From Methanococcus maripaludis (lineage in GTDB: Archaea > AGJL01 > Methanococci > Methanococcales > Methanococcaceae): DNA of 64,000 nt. The notes under the pieces are model-generated. The model had not been told where the DNA came from and did not search any database. It saw nothing but the letters and a program-made list of their open reading frames with translations. This document shows positions 27,622-37,369 of this stretch, one piece after another. The first letter of the stretch is position 1; each line of letters begins with the position of its first letter. The DNA is taken from positions 1-64,000 of the forward strand of contig NZ_JACDUL010000004.1 in assembly GCF_013760955.1 (NCBI RefSeq). The letters are read 5' to 3'. Position numbers and translations under genes: made by a program.

Positions 27622-28218
27622 TTACTCTGAAGGCACGAGTGTTACGTCTTGATCCACTATTCTTAGGTAATACTTAGCATTACCGCCCAGATTGCACATT
27701 TGGAAGTTAAAGTAGTCGCTTCCTTCTGGAGGTATGATTTCAAAGCAGAATGTGTCGATATCTATAGGTTCACCATTGATCGTAACATTAATGTCAGAAT
27801 TTATCATCCTAAGAGTAATAGTTGATGCAGTGAAGTTTTTCCACGTTTCATTTAATGGAATGTACACTTTACTACCATCTTCATAATTCATAATTAAATT
27901 TTCATGTACATTATCTAATGAATAGATTATTACAGAATTATCTGTGAGATTAATGTATGTTGAATTGAATGCATTGTTAGAATCTGCATCGTTTGGGTTA
28001 ACCTGAATTTCTCCAGTAGTAAGTGTTACTATCGCATTGTTGATTACATTAACATCGAATCCAGATGTAAACCCGCAGTATGAAGTTTCTTGAACCTCAG
28101 TAACGGAAGTTGTTTCAAAAGCGCCTTTTGACATGTTTAAAGCTACATATGAGCCGGAAACCAAAACTGCAATGATCAATATTACCATTTCTATAGATAA
28201 CTGTCCTCTGTTGGACAT
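27622..28218 (-). CDS. Class III signal peptide protein (type IV pilin-like)
   Basis: 198-aa secreted protein with an N-terminal class III signal: a short basic leader MSNRG followed by QLSIEMVIL, which fits QXSXEXXXL exactly, then a hydrophobic helix. In M. maripaludis such proteins are cut by EppA before the Gln and assembled into pili or kept as membrane-anchored pseudopilins. The exported part is Asn/Thr-rich with several N-glycosylation sequons (NSTY, NLTD, NETW, NFTA, NVTI) and three cysteines. It is longer than major pilins (about 60-80 aa), so it is more likely minor or structural. GGCGGTGAT fixes ATG 28218. It stands alone. Confidence 0.85.
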   Translation of the reverse strand: MSNRGQLSIEMVILIIAVLVSGSYVALNMSKGAFETTSVTEVQETSYCGFTSGFDVNVINNAIVTLTTGEIQVNPNDADSNNAFNSTYINLTDNSVIIYSLDNVHENLIMNYEDGSKVYIPLNETWKNFTASTITLRMINSDINVTINGEPIDIDTFCFEIIPPEGSDYFNFQMCNLGGNAKYYLRIVDQDVTLVPSE

Positions 28219-28424
28219 TATTATCACCGCCTTTTAAAGACAAATATAACTTATATATAATTAAAATATATCTGTTCAATAATATTAATCTTATGTATCA
28301 ATTAAATAAATTAATTAAAATCGGAAAAATTGGTCTAAATTAAAACAGTATTTCTAAAAATCAGTTTTTACGTTCAAAATGTAAAATCAAATATATAAAT
28401 ATAGTTATCAAACAGTCTGAAAAA

Positions 28425-28498
28425 CGCCCCCATCGGGATTTGAACCCGAGTCCACGGATCCGCAGTCCGCGAGGATATCCTACCTACCCCATGAGGGC
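28425..28498 (-). tRNA. tRNA-Arg (GCG), most likely reading
   Basis: A full cloverleaf can be drawn on the minus strand. Acceptor GCCCTCA pairs with TGGGGGC (one G-U), followed by discriminator G; the T arm is TCGGG-TTCAAAT-CCCGA; the D arm is GGGT/ATCC with GG in the loop followed by A, the A20 expected for arginine. The anticodon arm is GCGGA-CTGCGGA-TCCGT, giving U33 and anticodon GCG (codon CGC). CCA is not encoded. The junction between D and anticodon arms has two bases and the variable loop four, slightly unusual, so the tRNA call is firm and the arginine identity somewhat less so. Confidence 0.85.
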
Positions 28499-28657
28499 AT
28501 GTGCATAATAATTACAGGATTTTGATTAATCCTTTTTAATATACTCGTAAAAAATATATTAATAGTTTTTGGTTGTTTTAAATAATTTTAAGCTAGTTAA
28601 TTAAAAAATAAAACTTATTTTAAAAATATTTTGTAATTTTAAAATTTTTTAGATTGT

Positions 28658-29368
28658 TTATTGTCTGCATACTTTTACAATTTCTTTAACTAAATCTTTT
28701 TGAATTCTTCCTTCGTTCCTATCTCCTTTAGTGCATGCAGCACCCCTAACTCCAACAATGTCGCAGTTAATTTCTTTTAACATAGGAATTTCTTCAATTT
28801 TAATTGAACCTGCAAGAGCACATTTCATTCCGTATTTGTGTGTTTCTTCAACAAATTCTTTCAATAATTCAATGCTCATGTGGTCAAATAATGTTTTTCC
28901 ATCTTTTACAGCAGTATCAAGCATTGCAACGTCGCATCCTGCATCTCTTGCAACTCTTGGAATGATTAAAGGATCAACCCCGCCAACTCTGTAAGCATCC
29001 GCATATCCTGCAGCTACAACAATTTTATTTTCGCCAGAATCTTTTACTGCTTTTGTAACATTTTTCATTACATCCAATGCTTCTTGATATGATCGTGTAC
29101 CATAAAGTCCGACCTTTATATAATCAGCACCACTTATTGCTGCCCCTAAAGCTGCTAAAGTAACAGTTCCTGGTTTATAGGGAACGTCCCCTATTGCAGC
29201 ACTTACAAGCATTCCTTCTGGTGTCGCTTCTCTTGTTTCTTTAATTACCCATGGGAAGTTTGCACCCAATGAACCTTCAGGAGGATTTTTGACATCGATT
29301 ATATCAGCACCACCTTCGATTGCTTCGTGGGCTTCAGCAACATCTTTAGGACTTACAAGTAATATCAC
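28658..29368 (-). CDS. mfnB: (5-formylfuran-3-yl)methyl phosphate synthase (methanofuran biosynthesis)
   Basis: 236-aa TIM-barrel enzyme that joins two glyceraldehyde-3-phosphate units to make the furan ring precursor of methanofuran. The Schiff-base lysine is Lys27 in [13 protein letters not shown] and the second active-site lysine is Lys85 in DYIKVGLYG, matching positions known for the M. jannaschii enzyme. The start is GTG 29368, behind TAGGTGA. It is a single gene divergent from nhaP. Restricted to methanogens and methylotrophs. Confidence 0.95.
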   Translation of the reverse strand: MILLVSPKDVAEAHEAIEGGADIIDVKNPPEGSLGANFPWVIKETREATPEGMLVSAAIGDVPYKPGTVTLAALGAAISGADYIKVGLYGTRSYQEALDVMKNVTKAVKDSGENKIVVAAGYADAYRVGGVDPLIIPRVARDAGCDVAMLDTAVKDGKTLFDHMSIELLKEFVEETHKYGMKCALAGSIKIEEIPMLKEINCDIVGVRGAACTKGDRNEGRIQKDLVKEIVKVCRQ

Positions 29369-29572
29369 AATTTCACCTAATAATTTCCGTAGTTTACCTA
29401 AGATTATAAATATGTATTCGTAGTTATTCTATCTGATTTATAATATCCAAAATTATTTAATGTATAAAAATTTAACGATTTGTATAATGTATTAAATCCA
29501 TAACTAGTAAAATTTACAAATACCTATGATTTAACCTACGGGCAAAATATATCATACGTACTGGGTGTTAAG

Positions 29573-30826
29573 ATGGAAATCCCCCTTGCAATAGGGTACA
29601 TATCCCTTTTATTTATCATTGGATCATTTATCGCTAAATTAGCGGATAGAATCGGAATTCCAGATATTCCACTTCTATTGATTATTGGTTTACTAATAGG
29701 CCCAGTATTTGGATTGATATCTCCAATTTATGCTCAAACAATTTTTTCTTTTGTGGGAACTGTTGGTCTTATAATTCTTCTGCTCGTTGGAGCCTTTGAA
29801 ATGAGATGGATTGTTTTAAAAAGAGTTTTAAAAACAGTTTTAAAACTTGATACCATCGGCCTTGTCATTTCACTTTTAATTTCTGGACTTATATTCAGTT
29901 TTGTATATGCACTACCATTCACAAATCCGATTGGATTTATCTACGGTGCAGTAAACTGTGCAACTGACCCAGCAACCCTTATTCCAATATTCTCAAAATC
30001 AGATATTGACCCAAAAATTGCAGTTACTTTGGAAGCAGAAAGTGTATTTAACGACCCACTTGGTATCGTTGCAACAACATTAACACTTTCAACAATAGGG
30101 CTTAGCAAAAGTATGAATCCAATTCTTGATTTTATAATGTTGGCATTTGGCGGTCTTGTTTTAGGTTACGTTGGTGGAAAAATATTTGAATTTGTAGTTT
30201 CAAAAGATGAATTTGGAGAATACATTGCACCACTTGGTGTTGGGGCTGCAATGGCATTATGGTACTTTGGAGAAGACGTTGTTCCCCATTTCTTAGGACA
30301 TGGATTAAGTGGCTACATGGCAGTTGCTATTATGGGACTTTATATTGGAAACGTAGTAACTAAAAATCCAAAAAATACAAAAGACATGCATAAAATGGCA
30401 GAATTTTGTACAGACCTGTCATCACTTACCAGAATTTTAATATTTGTATTTCTAGGTGCGAGCATAAGTTTACCTCTTCTTAAAAGCTTTGGATTTTACG
30501 GACTTCTTTGTGCTTTTGGTTCGGTATTTATTGCAAGACCAATAGGTGTTTTTGCTGCAACAGCAATTCCTCCGGCGAGTTCCCTAAAAGAGCGAATCTA
30601 TTTTGCACTTGAAGGTCCAAGAGGAGTAGTCCCTGCAGCGCTTGCAGCAATGATATATTCAAGTATTATGCACAATCCGGGTGTAATACCACCAGCAGTA
30701 ACAAAATATATGCCCCCAGAAATGATTGCAGGTTCAATCCTTGTTGCGACATTCCTTACGATACTTTTAAGCGTTATTGTAGAGGCTTCTTGGGCATACC
30801 CCCTTGCAAACAAACTTTTTAAATAA
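29573..30826 (+). CDS. nhaP: Na+/H+ antiporter, CPA1/NhaP type
   Basis: 417-aa membrane antiporter with about twelve to thirteen helices, closely resembling the structurally known M. jannaschii NhaP1. The ion-site motifs are CATDPATLIPIF in helix 5 and ESVFNDPLGIV in helix 6, with the ND pair typical of electroneutral CPA1 exchangers, and EGPRGVVPAALAAM near the end. It exports Na+ or maintains pH. The start follows GGGTGTT. wecC begins 12 bases after the stop. Confidence 0.94.
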   Translation: MEIPLAIGYISLLFIIGSFIAKLADRIGIPDIPLLLIIGLLIGPVFGLISPIYAQTIFSFVGTVGLIILLLVGAFEMRWIVLKRVLKTVLKLDTIGLVISLLISGLIFSFVYALPFTNPIGFIYGAVNCATDPATLIPIFSKSDIDPKIAVTLEAESVFNDPLGIVATTLTLSTIGLSKSMNPILDFIMLAFGGLVLGYVGGKIFEFVVSKDEFGEYIAPLGVGAAMALWYFGEDVVPHFLGHGLSGYMAVAIMGLYIGNVVTKNPKNTKDMHKMAEFCTDLSSLTRILIFVFLGASISLPLLKSFGFYGLLCAFGSVFIARPIGVFAATAIPPASSLKERIYFALEGPRGVVPAALAAMIYSSIMHNPGVIPPAVTKYMPPEMIAGSILVATFLTILLSVIVEASWAYPLANKLFK

Positions 30827-30838
30827 TCCGGTGATTTA

Positions 30839-32122
30839 ATGGAGAAACATGGCAATTATGATATTAAAAAGATCTGTGTTATAGGACTGGGCTATATTGG
30901 ACTTCCCACAGCTTCGATGCTTGCAAATCATGGATACGAAGTTGTTGGTGTTGATGTCAACGAAAAACGAGTAAACCATATCAAAAACGGCGAATTAAAA
31001 ATTGAAGAACCTGGACTTTTAACACTCGTAAAAGGTGCAATAAATTCAAAGAACTTAAATGTTCAAACTTCTGCAGAAGAAGCAGATGCATTTATCATTT
31101 GTGTCCCGACACCGGCACTTGAAAATGAAGATGGATCTAAAAAATGCGACTTGACTTATGTAATGAGTGCAGTTCAGGCCATTATTCCATTTTTAAAAGA
31201 TGGAAACTTAATAGTAGTTGAAAGTACAATTCCACCGGAAACCACTAAAAAAATTTACGAAACCATTAATAAGAAAATATATGTTGCCCACTGCCCTGAA
31301 AGAGTTCTTCCCGGAAAAATTTTAAAAGAACTCGTTGAAAACGACCGTATTATTGGCGGAATAAATAAAAAATCTGCGGAAATGGCAAAAGAAATTTACA
31401 AATCATTTGTAGAAGGAAAAATATATATTACCGATTCAAATACTGCGGAAATGGTAAAATTAATGGAAAATACCTACAGGGATATAAATATTGCACTTGC
31501 AAATGAATTTGCAAAGATTTGCGATGAAATAGGAGTTAATGTATGGGATGCAATAAAAATTGCAAACAAACACCCTCGTGTAAACATATTAAATCCAGGA
31601 CCTGGGGTTGGAGGCCACTGTATAAGCATTGACCCGTGGTTTATCGTTGAAAAAACAAATAATGCAAAATTTATACGTGCTGCAAGAGAATTAAACGACA
31701 ATATGCCTGCTTACGTTTGTAAATCCGTGCTATCAGAATTGAATAAACTTGGAATTGAAAAACCAAAAATATCAATATTTGGTGCAACTTATAAAGGAAA
31801 CGTGGAAGATACACGAGAAAGTCCTTCCAAAAATGTTATTAAAATGCTTTTAGAAAATGGTGCAACAGTTTCCACATTTGATCCACATGCAGACTGTTTT
31901 GAATACCCATTAAGTACGTTAGATGAATGTATTTCAGGTTCAGACTGTATAGTAGTCTTAACTGATCATGACGCATTCAAAAACATTAAAAAAGACGATA
32001 TTGACGAAATATGTCCAAAACTTAAAAACAAAATCGTGTTCGATACGAAAAATATACTCGAGCATAATTTATGGAAAAAAGCAGGTTTTAAGGTTAAATT
32101 ACTTGGTAATGGGGCATGGTGA
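30839..32122 (+). CDS. wecC: UDP-N-acetyl-D-mannosamine dehydrogenase
   Basis: 427-aa NAD-dependent enzyme that oxidises UDP-ManNAc twice to UDP-ManNAcA, a sugar used in the N-glycan of M. maripaludis archaellins and pili. The N-terminal Rossmann motif [12 protein letters not shown] is at residue 13; the catalytic cysteine lies in [14 protein letters not shown] near residue 258; the C-terminal UDP-binding domain has [16 protein letters not shown]. The match to the enzyme characterised as WecC in this species (recalled as MMP0706) is strong. GGTGA site in front; wecB starts four bases after the stop. Confidence 0.95.
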   Translation: MEKHGNYDIKKICVIGLGYIGLPTASMLANHGYEVVGVDVNEKRVNHIKNGELKIEEPGLLTLVKGAINSKNLNVQTSAEEADAFIICVPTPALENEDGSKKCDLTYVMSAVQAIIPFLKDGNLIVVESTIPPETTKKIYETINKKIYVAHCPERVLPGKILKELVENDRIIGGINKKSAEMAKEIYKSFVEGKIYITDSNTAEMVKLMENTYRDINIALANEFAKICDEIGVNVWDAIKIANKHPRVNILNPGPGVGGHCISIDPWFIVEKTNNAKFIRAARELNDNMPAYVCKSVLSELNKLGIEKPKISIFGATYKGNVEDTRESPSKNVIKMLLENGATVSTFDPHADCFEYPLSTLDECISGSDCIVVLTDHDAFKNIKKDDIDEICPKLKNKIVFDTKNILEHNLWKKAGFKVKLLGNGAW

Positions 32123-32126
32123 ATAA

Positions 32127-33227
32127 ATGGTAAAAATAGGGGTAATTCTTGGGACTAGGCCTGAAATAATTAAAATGTCCCCGATAATTCGGGAACTAAA
32201 AAATAAAAATTTTTTTTTGATTCATACAAATCAGCATTATTCTGAAAATATGGATAAGGTCTTTTTTGAAGAACTAAATCTTCCAAAACCAGATTATAAT
32301 CTAAATATCGGTTCTGGCAACCATGGAGACCAGACTGGAAGAATGTTAATTGAAATTGAAAAGGTTCTTTTAAATGAAAAACCTGATTTTGTACTTGTTC
32401 AGGGCGATACTAACACAGTTTTAGCAGGAGCTCTTGCTGCATCAAAATTAAGCATAAAAATTGGGCATGTTGAAGCAGGCCTTCGAAGTTTCGATAGAAA
32501 AATGCCTGAAGAAACAAACCGGGTTCTTACAGACCATATTTCAGAACTTTTATTTGCTCCGACAGAAACTGCTGCAAAAAATATTTTAAATGAAGGAATT
32601 TCTAGCGAAAAAATACATGTTGTTGGAAACACCGTTGTTGATGCAACTCTTCAAAACTTGGAAATTGCGGAAAAAAATGAAAATATTTGTAAATTTTTAT
32701 CAGAAATAACAGAAAATAAAAAATATTTTTTATTAACGCTCCATAGGGCTGAAAACACCGATAACTTCGAAATTTTATCTAAACTCGTAGATTCTATAAA
32801 TGAAGTATCTAAAAAATATGAAAAAAACATTATTTTTCCAATTCATCCGAGAACATATAAAAAATTAAGTGAATTTGGTTTAATCGACAAAATCAAAGAC
32901 AATTCACTAATAAAAATCATTGAACCTGTAGGCTACCTCGAATTTTTAATTTTAGAAAAAAATGCCGAACTTATAATAACGGACAGCGGTGGACTTCAAG
33001 AAGAGGCCTGTATTTTGAATATACCTTGCGTAACACTACGGGAGAATACCGAAAGACCCGAAACACTTTACGTCAATTCAAATATTTTAGCAGGCAGTGA
33101 TCCAGAAAACATTTTAAATTGTATTGAAAAAATGATAAAATCAAATAGACACTGGAATAATCCATTTGGAGATGGAAATTCTGGAAAACTTATTGTTAAT
33201 ATTGTTTTGGGTGGAAAAAAGAATTAA
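32127..33227 (+). CDS. wecB: UDP-N-acetylglucosamine 2-epimerase
   Basis: 366-aa non-hydrolysing epimerase that converts UDP-GlcNAc to UDP-ManNAc, the substrate of WecC. Motifs seen: GTRPEIIKMSPIIREL at the start, VQGDTNTVLAGALAA, HVEAGLRSFDRKMPEE, and TDSGGLQEEACILNIP for nucleotide binding. The ribosome-binding site GGTGA overlaps the wecC stop, so the pair is translationally linked and supplies the ManNAc-type residue of the surface glycan. Confidence 0.95.
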   Translation: MVKIGVILGTRPEIIKMSPIIRELKNKNFFLIHTNQHYSENMDKVFFEELNLPKPDYNLNIGSGNHGDQTGRMLIEIEKVLLNEKPDFVLVQGDTNTVLAGALAASKLSIKIGHVEAGLRSFDRKMPEETNRVLTDHISELLFAPTETAAKNILNEGISSEKIHVVGNTVVDATLQNLEIAEKNENICKFLSEITENKKYFLLTLHRAENTDNFEILSKLVDSINEVSKKYEKNIIFPIHPRTYKKLSEFGLIDKIKDNSLIKIIEPVGYLEFLILEKNAELIITDSGGLQEEACILNIPCVTLRENTERPETLYVNSNILAGSDPENILNCIEKMIKSNRHWNNPFGDGNSGKLIVNIVLGGKKN

Positions 33228-33318
33228 ACTAATTATCTGAACCTATATGTGTAGTATTTTTATATAATATGTTATTCATTGTATAAGTGATATTTATTTA
33301 ACATCCAGCGGTGAGATT

Positions 33319-34188
33319 ATGGCAGAAGAATGCTCTGGAAATTGCGACAGTTGTAGTTCAAGTTCCGACTGTTCAGATACCAAAAAAATGATGGAACAGC
33401 AAAATGCACAAATTAGAAACAATATGTCAAAAATTAAGCATAAAATAGCAGTTATGAGTGGTAAGGGAGGAGTAGGTAAATCCACAGTTACCGTAAACCT
33501 TGCAGCAACCCTTAACATGATGGGATACAAAGTTGGAGTTTTAGATGGAGATATCCACGGCCCAAATATTCCACAAATGCTTGGAGTAGACCAAATCCAA
33601 CCAATGGCTGATGAAAATGGAATTTACCCAATAGCTACCCCACAAGGAATTAAAACAATGTCTATTGGATATTTCTTGCCAGATAAAAACACACCAGTTA
33701 TATGGAGGGGTCCAAAAGCAAGCGGTGCCATCAGACAATTCTTAAGCGATGTTAATTGGGGAGAACTCGACTTTTTATTAATAGACACCCCCCCAGGATC
33801 TGGAGATATCCAGATAACAACATTACAAGCAATTCCCGACATTGACGGAATTTTGATCGTCACAACCCCTGAAGAAGTATCTGTTTTGGATGCAAGAAAA
33901 TCAGTATCCACTGCAAATACCTTAGAAATTCCAATAATCGGAATTATTGAAAACATGGGCGGATTTGTATGTCCGGAATGTGACAAAGTAATCGACATAT
34001 TTGGTAAAGGTGGCGGTGAAAAAGCTGCAAAAGAATTAAATGTATTTTTCCTTGGAAGGATCCCTCTCGACATTAAAGCAAGAATTGCATCCGATAGAGG
34101 AGTTCCAATGGTTACAATGGACTGTAAAGCATCAGAAGAATTTAAAAAGGTTGTTAATACCGTTCTTGAAAGAATTAAAAAAGAATAA
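33319..34188 (+). CDS. Mrp/Nbp35-type iron-sulfur cluster carrier (ApbC)
   Basis: 289-aa P-loop ATPase that binds and transfers [4Fe-4S] clusters. A deviant Walker A, GKGGVGKSTVTV, is near residue 50, and the bridging-cluster CxxC is CPEC in GGFVCPECDKV near residue 218. It also has an N-terminal cysteine group, C5-x3-C9-x2-C12-x5-C18, the CX2CX5C pattern of eukaryotic Nbp35, which bacterial ApbC lacks. It matches the M. maripaludis protein (recalled as MMP0704) reported to replace ApbC in Salmonella. GGTGA precedes ATG; T-runs follow the stop. Confidence 0.94.
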   Translation: MAEECSGNCDSCSSSSDCSDTKKMMEQQNAQIRNNMSKIKHKIAVMSGKGGVGKSTVTVNLAATLNMMGYKVGVLDGDIHGPNIPQMLGVDQIQPMADENGIYPIATPQGIKTMSIGYFLPDKNTPVIWRGPKASGAIRQFLSDVNWGELDFLLIDTPPGSGDIQITTLQAIPDIDGILIVTTPEEVSVLDARKSVSTANTLEIPIIGIIENMGGFVCPECDKVIDIFGKGGGEKAAKELNVFFLGRIPLDIKARIASDRGVPMVTMDCKASEEFKKVVNTVLERIKKE

Positions 34189-34193
34189 CTTAA

Positions 34194-34206
34194 TTTTTTT
34201 ATTTTT
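34194..34206 (+). terminator. Oligo-T terminator after the Fe-S carrier gene
   Basis: T7-A-T5 starts six bases after the stop codon. The next gene begins 21 bases further, so partial read-through is possible. Confidence 0.5.
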
Positions 34207-34227
34207 ATCCCTGATTTAGGTGTAGTT

Positions 34228-35250
34228 ATGCTTCCGAATAAAAAAGCACTCGAGTTAATTAAAATTTACATGAAAAAAGATTTTACTTCAAAAAATTTAA
34301 ACGAGCTAACTAAAAAACTAATAGAATTAGATTTACTTATAAAAACAGAAGACGGGACATTTACCGTTCGATCAGAAGATCCTGAAGAATTGATGCACTC
34401 AAGAGTTGGAGCTTTAAAAGAAGGAATTGAAAAATTTGCGATTCCTTCAAAAATTGAAGATATTAAAAATCCAAAAATTTTGGATCTATGCAGTGGCATG
34501 GGCTACAATGCAGTTTCTGCACTTCATTACAATATAAATTCAGAAATAGATATAGTTGAATACAGTAAAGAAATGCTTTTTTTATCGCTTGCACTCGATA
34601 TCCCAATAAAAGAACATTTACTGGTAAAAAATGCAATATCTGAATTTTTCAAAGGAATTACGGATGAAAAAATTAGAATTTTTAATGAAGATGCGAGAAT
34701 TACGCTTTTGAGAAAAGATTTAAAAAAATACAATTGCGTGTTTCACGATGCCTTTTCGCCTGCGAACGATCCTGTATTATATACAGTTGATTTTTTAAAG
34801 TTGATCTATGAAAATATGGATGATTCTGGTGTTTTAATATCATACTCTTCATCAATTCCATTTAGAAGTGCACTTGTCGAATGCGGATTTGTAATTTCTG
34901 AAGGGCCCTCAGTTGGACGAAAAAGAGGAGCTACATTAGCTTACAAAAATCCAAACGAAATTCAAAAAAGTGAAATAAAAAGAATTCCTGAAAGTGATGA
35001 AAGGTTAATTGCACTATCTAGTGTCGGAGTTCCGTTTTACGATAAAAATCTGAATTTAAATTCTTCTGAAATTATTAAAAATAGGGAAATTGAAAGAGTA
35101 AATCTAAAAAATTTGCTTGGAAATAAATGTTATTCGACTACAAAGATTAAAAGCGGAAAAATAGATGAAAAACTCCTAAAAATTCAAAAAGAAAATCTAA
35201 ATTCATCTGAAATTATTAAAAAAATGAATAAAATATATTTTGAAAATTAA
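34228..35250 (+). CDS. MnmC2-like SAM-dependent methyltransferase
   Basis: 340-aa protein with a class I methyltransferase fold resembling the methyltransferase half of MnmC, which finishes mnm5U in the tRNA wobble position. The SAM site is LDLCSGMGYNAVSAL near residue 86; the family's active-site segment is FHDAFSPANDP near residue 171; FRSALVECGF and GPSVGRKRGATLAY are also typical. There is no FAD-dependent oxidase half. The last 80 residues carry a repeated LNSSEIIK segment. tRNA as substrate is inferred. Its stop overlaps that of convergent mptN by three bases. Confidence 0.82.
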   Translation: MLPNKKALELIKIYMKKDFTSKNLNELTKKLIELDLLIKTEDGTFTVRSEDPEELMHSRVGALKEGIEKFAIPSKIEDIKNPKILDLCSGMGYNAVSALHYNINSEIDIVEYSKEMLFLSLALDIPIKEHLLVKNAISEFFKGITDEKIRIFNEDARITLLRKDLKKYNCVFHDAFSPANDPVLYTVDFLKLIYENMDDSGVLISYSSSIPFRSALVECGFVISEGPSVGRKRGATLAYKNPNEIQKSEIKRIPESDERLIALSSVGVPFYDKNLNLNSSEIIKNREIERVNLKNLLGNKCYSTTKIKSGKIDEKLLKIQKENLNSSEIIKKMNKIYFEN

Positions 35251-36125
35251 TACTCTTTTGAATAATTTAAAGCTTCTTCAATTAAATTTTGAGCGATATC
35301 TACATCGGAAATCCTTGAAAGTCCCTCCCATGACGGGCATGCATTTACTTCGATAACTTTCAATCCATCAGTACTTTCAAGCACATCCACACCACCATAA
35401 ACGAGTCCAACTGCATCTTTTGCCGCAAGCACAATTTCAGTCAATTCATCGGTTATTTCACACTTTTTAGGAACTCCGTTTTGATGTATGTTTGTAATCC
35501 AGTTATCAGATGTTCTATACATTGCAGAAATTACCTTGTCACCAACTGCAAATGCCCTGATGTCTCGATAAACATTATTTGGATTATTTACAAATTCCTG
35601 CATGTAAATTACGCCGTGAGTGCTTTTAAAAGTATTTAAAGCCTTTAATTTAGCAACAGTTGATCTTCCCTTAACTCGTACAAGCCCTTTTCCTTGATTT
35701 CCAAAAAGAGGTTTTAAAACAACATCTTCAAATTTATCTGCTGCAATGAGTGCTTTGTTTACATCTTCTGCAACGATTGTTTTTGGGTGCGGAATTTTAT
35801 GGACTTCCATTAAAAAAGAGGTTCTAAATTTATTTCCGGCATTTTCAATTCCATCCATCGGATTTATTATGGGTATATAATTTTCAAGATACTTCAACAT
35901 GTCAAACCTGTGAAACATTTCGACTCCTTCGCCAATGTTTCTAACAAAAGCACATTTTAAATCGAGTATACTCCTATTATTCTGTTCAAATTTAACGTCT
36001 GATCCAATAGAAGAAATTATTTTTGAAGGCTGTATAATAACCGGATCGATATCATTTTTTTCCATTTTGAATTTCAATTCATCGGTTACCCAGTCTCTTT
36101 CTTCAGAAATTATTCCCATTCTCAT
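35247..36125 (-). CDS. mptN: Tetrahydromethanopterin:alpha-L-glutamate ligase
   Basis: 292-aa RimK-type ATP-grasp ligase. It resembles M. jannaschii MptN, which adds an alpha-linked glutamate to H4MPT to form tetrahydrosarcinapterin, over its full length: CAFVRNIGEGVE near residue 60, IINPMDGIENAGNKF near residue 88, the ATP-grasp loop LKPLFGNQGKGLVRVKG near residue 140, QEFVNNPNNVYRDIRAFAVG, and GGVDVLESTDGLKVIEVNAC at the metal site. The paralogue CofF (F420 tail) is the main alternative but differs in these segments. GGTGTT lies before the ATG. Confidence 0.88.
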   Translation of the reverse strand: MRMGIISEERDWVTDELKFKMEKNDIDPVIIQPSKIISSIGSDVKFEQNNRSILDLKCAFVRNIGEGVEMFHRFDMLKYLENYIPIINPMDGIENAGNKFRTSFLMEVHKIPHPKTIVAEDVNKALIAADKFEDVVLKPLFGNQGKGLVRVKGRSTVAKLKALNTFKSTHGVIYMQEFVNNPNNVYRDIRAFAVGDKVISAMYRTSDNWITNIHQNGVPKKCEITDELTEIVLAAKDAVGLVYGGVDVLESTDGLKVIEVNACPSWEGLSRISDVDIAQNLIEEALNYSKEY

Positions 36126-36166
36126 ATTAACACCGTAAAAAATTATTAAAGGTAATAATATTGCAT

Positions 36167-36610
36167 TTAAAATTCTGAAAATATTTTTTTAAGTTTAACA
36201 TTTAGTGGCGTTGGGTTGTGGAAAGCTCTTGCCATCTGTGCATTAACTCCGTTTTCAGTTAAAATTTGCACCAATTCATCTTTAAACTCTTTTCCGAAAA
36301 CGATTGCTGACGTATCCACATTGTGTGTCATTTTGTACGTTATAATATAATTAACTGCTGCATCGTTGTGCGCGAAACCAAAAATATAATCAACTTCAGC
36401 CTTATTTTTAAGACCTTCATCAATTGGTTGAAAACCGATTCCTTTCAAATAATACTTTTCAGGATCCACGGATTCAATCAATTTTAATGCTGCGGGGTTT
36501 GCTGAAACTATTATTTCGTGTCCTTTGTTTTTAAGCATATTTAATAAAAACATGAACGAAGGAACCAAAACAGGGGGCTCTGGACATCCCAAAATTATCA
36601 TTATTCTCAA
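36167..36610 (-). CDS. DUF1890 protein (methanogen-specific)
   Basis: 147-aa alpha/beta protein of a family seen essentially only in methanogens, function unknown. It begins with IILGCPEPPVLVPSFMFLLN, where the Gly-Cys-Pro-Glu turn is the family mark, and includes GFAHNDAAVNYIITYKM. The fold suggests a nucleotide-like Rossmann domain. The start is probably TTG 36610, four bases after GGTGGT; ATG 36601 is the alternative, leaving a 13-base gap. It faces away from the padR gene. DUF1894 lies 2.2 kb away on the same strand. Confidence 0.78.
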   Translation of the reverse strand: MRIMIILGCPEPPVLVPSFMFLLNMLKNKGHEIIVSANPAALKLIESVDPEKYYLKGIGFQPIDEGLKNKAEVDYIFGFAHNDAAVNYIITYKMTHNVDTSAIVFGKEFKDELVQILTENGVNAQMARAFHNPTPLNVKLKKIFSEF

Positions 36611-36738
36611 AAATACCACCAAAGTATATTAAAAGCATATAATTCTATCAATAAAAGATATTAATATTTTCCGATATTTCAAAATTCCAAAATCTATTTT
36701 GGTTTACCGTTTAGTTTATATAATATTATAGTGATAGG

Positions 36739-36758
36739 ATATCAGATACATATGATAT
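36739..36758 (+). promoter_or_regulatory. Palindrome at the padR promoter, candidate PadR operator
   Basis: ATATCA (36739-36744) and TGATAT (36753-36758) are separated by eight bases, the arm-and-spacer pattern common for PadR dimers. A TATA-like TTTATATAAT lies about 20 bases upstream, so the site would sit at the transcription start, about 50 bases before padR. Autoregulation and control of the adjoining exporter are inferred. Confidence 0.45.
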
Positions 36759-36809
36759 TATTGATAATTTATCGATCTAAATTGGAAATAAATAGAGACT
36801 GGTGCTTTA

Positions 36810-37349
36810 ATGGATGATAAAATCGAAATTTCGAATGTAGAATCTGCAATTTTGGGTTTGCTCCTTGAAAAACCGATGTACGGTTATGAAATTGAAAAAA
36901 TAATCGAAGAAAGAAACATGAGGCAGTGGACAGAAATTGCATTTTCTTCGATATACTATGTTTTAAAAAAATTGGAAGAAAAAGAGCTTGTTGAAGGCGA
37001 AACCATTAATAAACATGGAAGAACTCGAAAAACATACTTTGCAACACCATTAGGACAAAAAGCAATGCAAAACAAGGTAAAGGACCTTATTTCGAATTAT
37101 GAAAAGTTAATATCAGGTTTTGACCTTGGAATGAGTAAGTTGGACATTCTATCAAAAGAAGAAGCGTTGGAATGTTTTGAAAAGTACATATCGGCAATTG
37201 AAGAAAAGATCGATTACATGAATGATATAAACAAAACTATTGAGAATGATTGTCCAAAACATATTTTGGCACTTTCAAATAGATGTTTAGCTCATTTAAC
37301 CACTGAAAAGGAATTTATTATAGAATTTAAGGAGAAATTTAAAGATTAA
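36810..37349 (+). CDS. PadR family transcriptional regulator
   Basis: 179-aa PadR-family winged-helix protein. The N-terminal domain reads ESAILGLLLEKPMYGYEIEKII, then SSIYYVLKKLEEKELVEGE and the wing GRTRKTYFATPLGQKAM, all standard for PadR. The C-terminal half is helical (about residues 95-175) and serves for dimerisation, as in Vir-like PadR subfamily 2. PadR proteins usually repress a neighbouring exporter until a toxic ligand appears; the MATE gene 20 bases downstream is the natural target. Confidence 0.92.
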   Translation: MDDKIEISNVESAILGLLLEKPMYGYEIEKIIEERNMRQWTEIAFSSIYYVLKKLEEKELVEGETINKHGRTRKTYFATPLGQKAMQNKVKDLISNYEKLISGFDLGMSKLDILSKEEALECFEKYISAIEEKIDYMNDINKTIENDCPKHILALSNRCLAHLTTEKEFIIEFKEKFKD

Positions 37350-37369
37350 TAATTTAAATTTGTGATAGT

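Noticed and set aside
28425-28498. Reading the tRNA as tRNA-Cys or tRNA-Sec
   Set aside because: The anticodon loop is CTGCGGA, giving GCG rather than GCA or TCA; the T arm and acceptor are of normal length, so selenocysteine tRNA is excluded.
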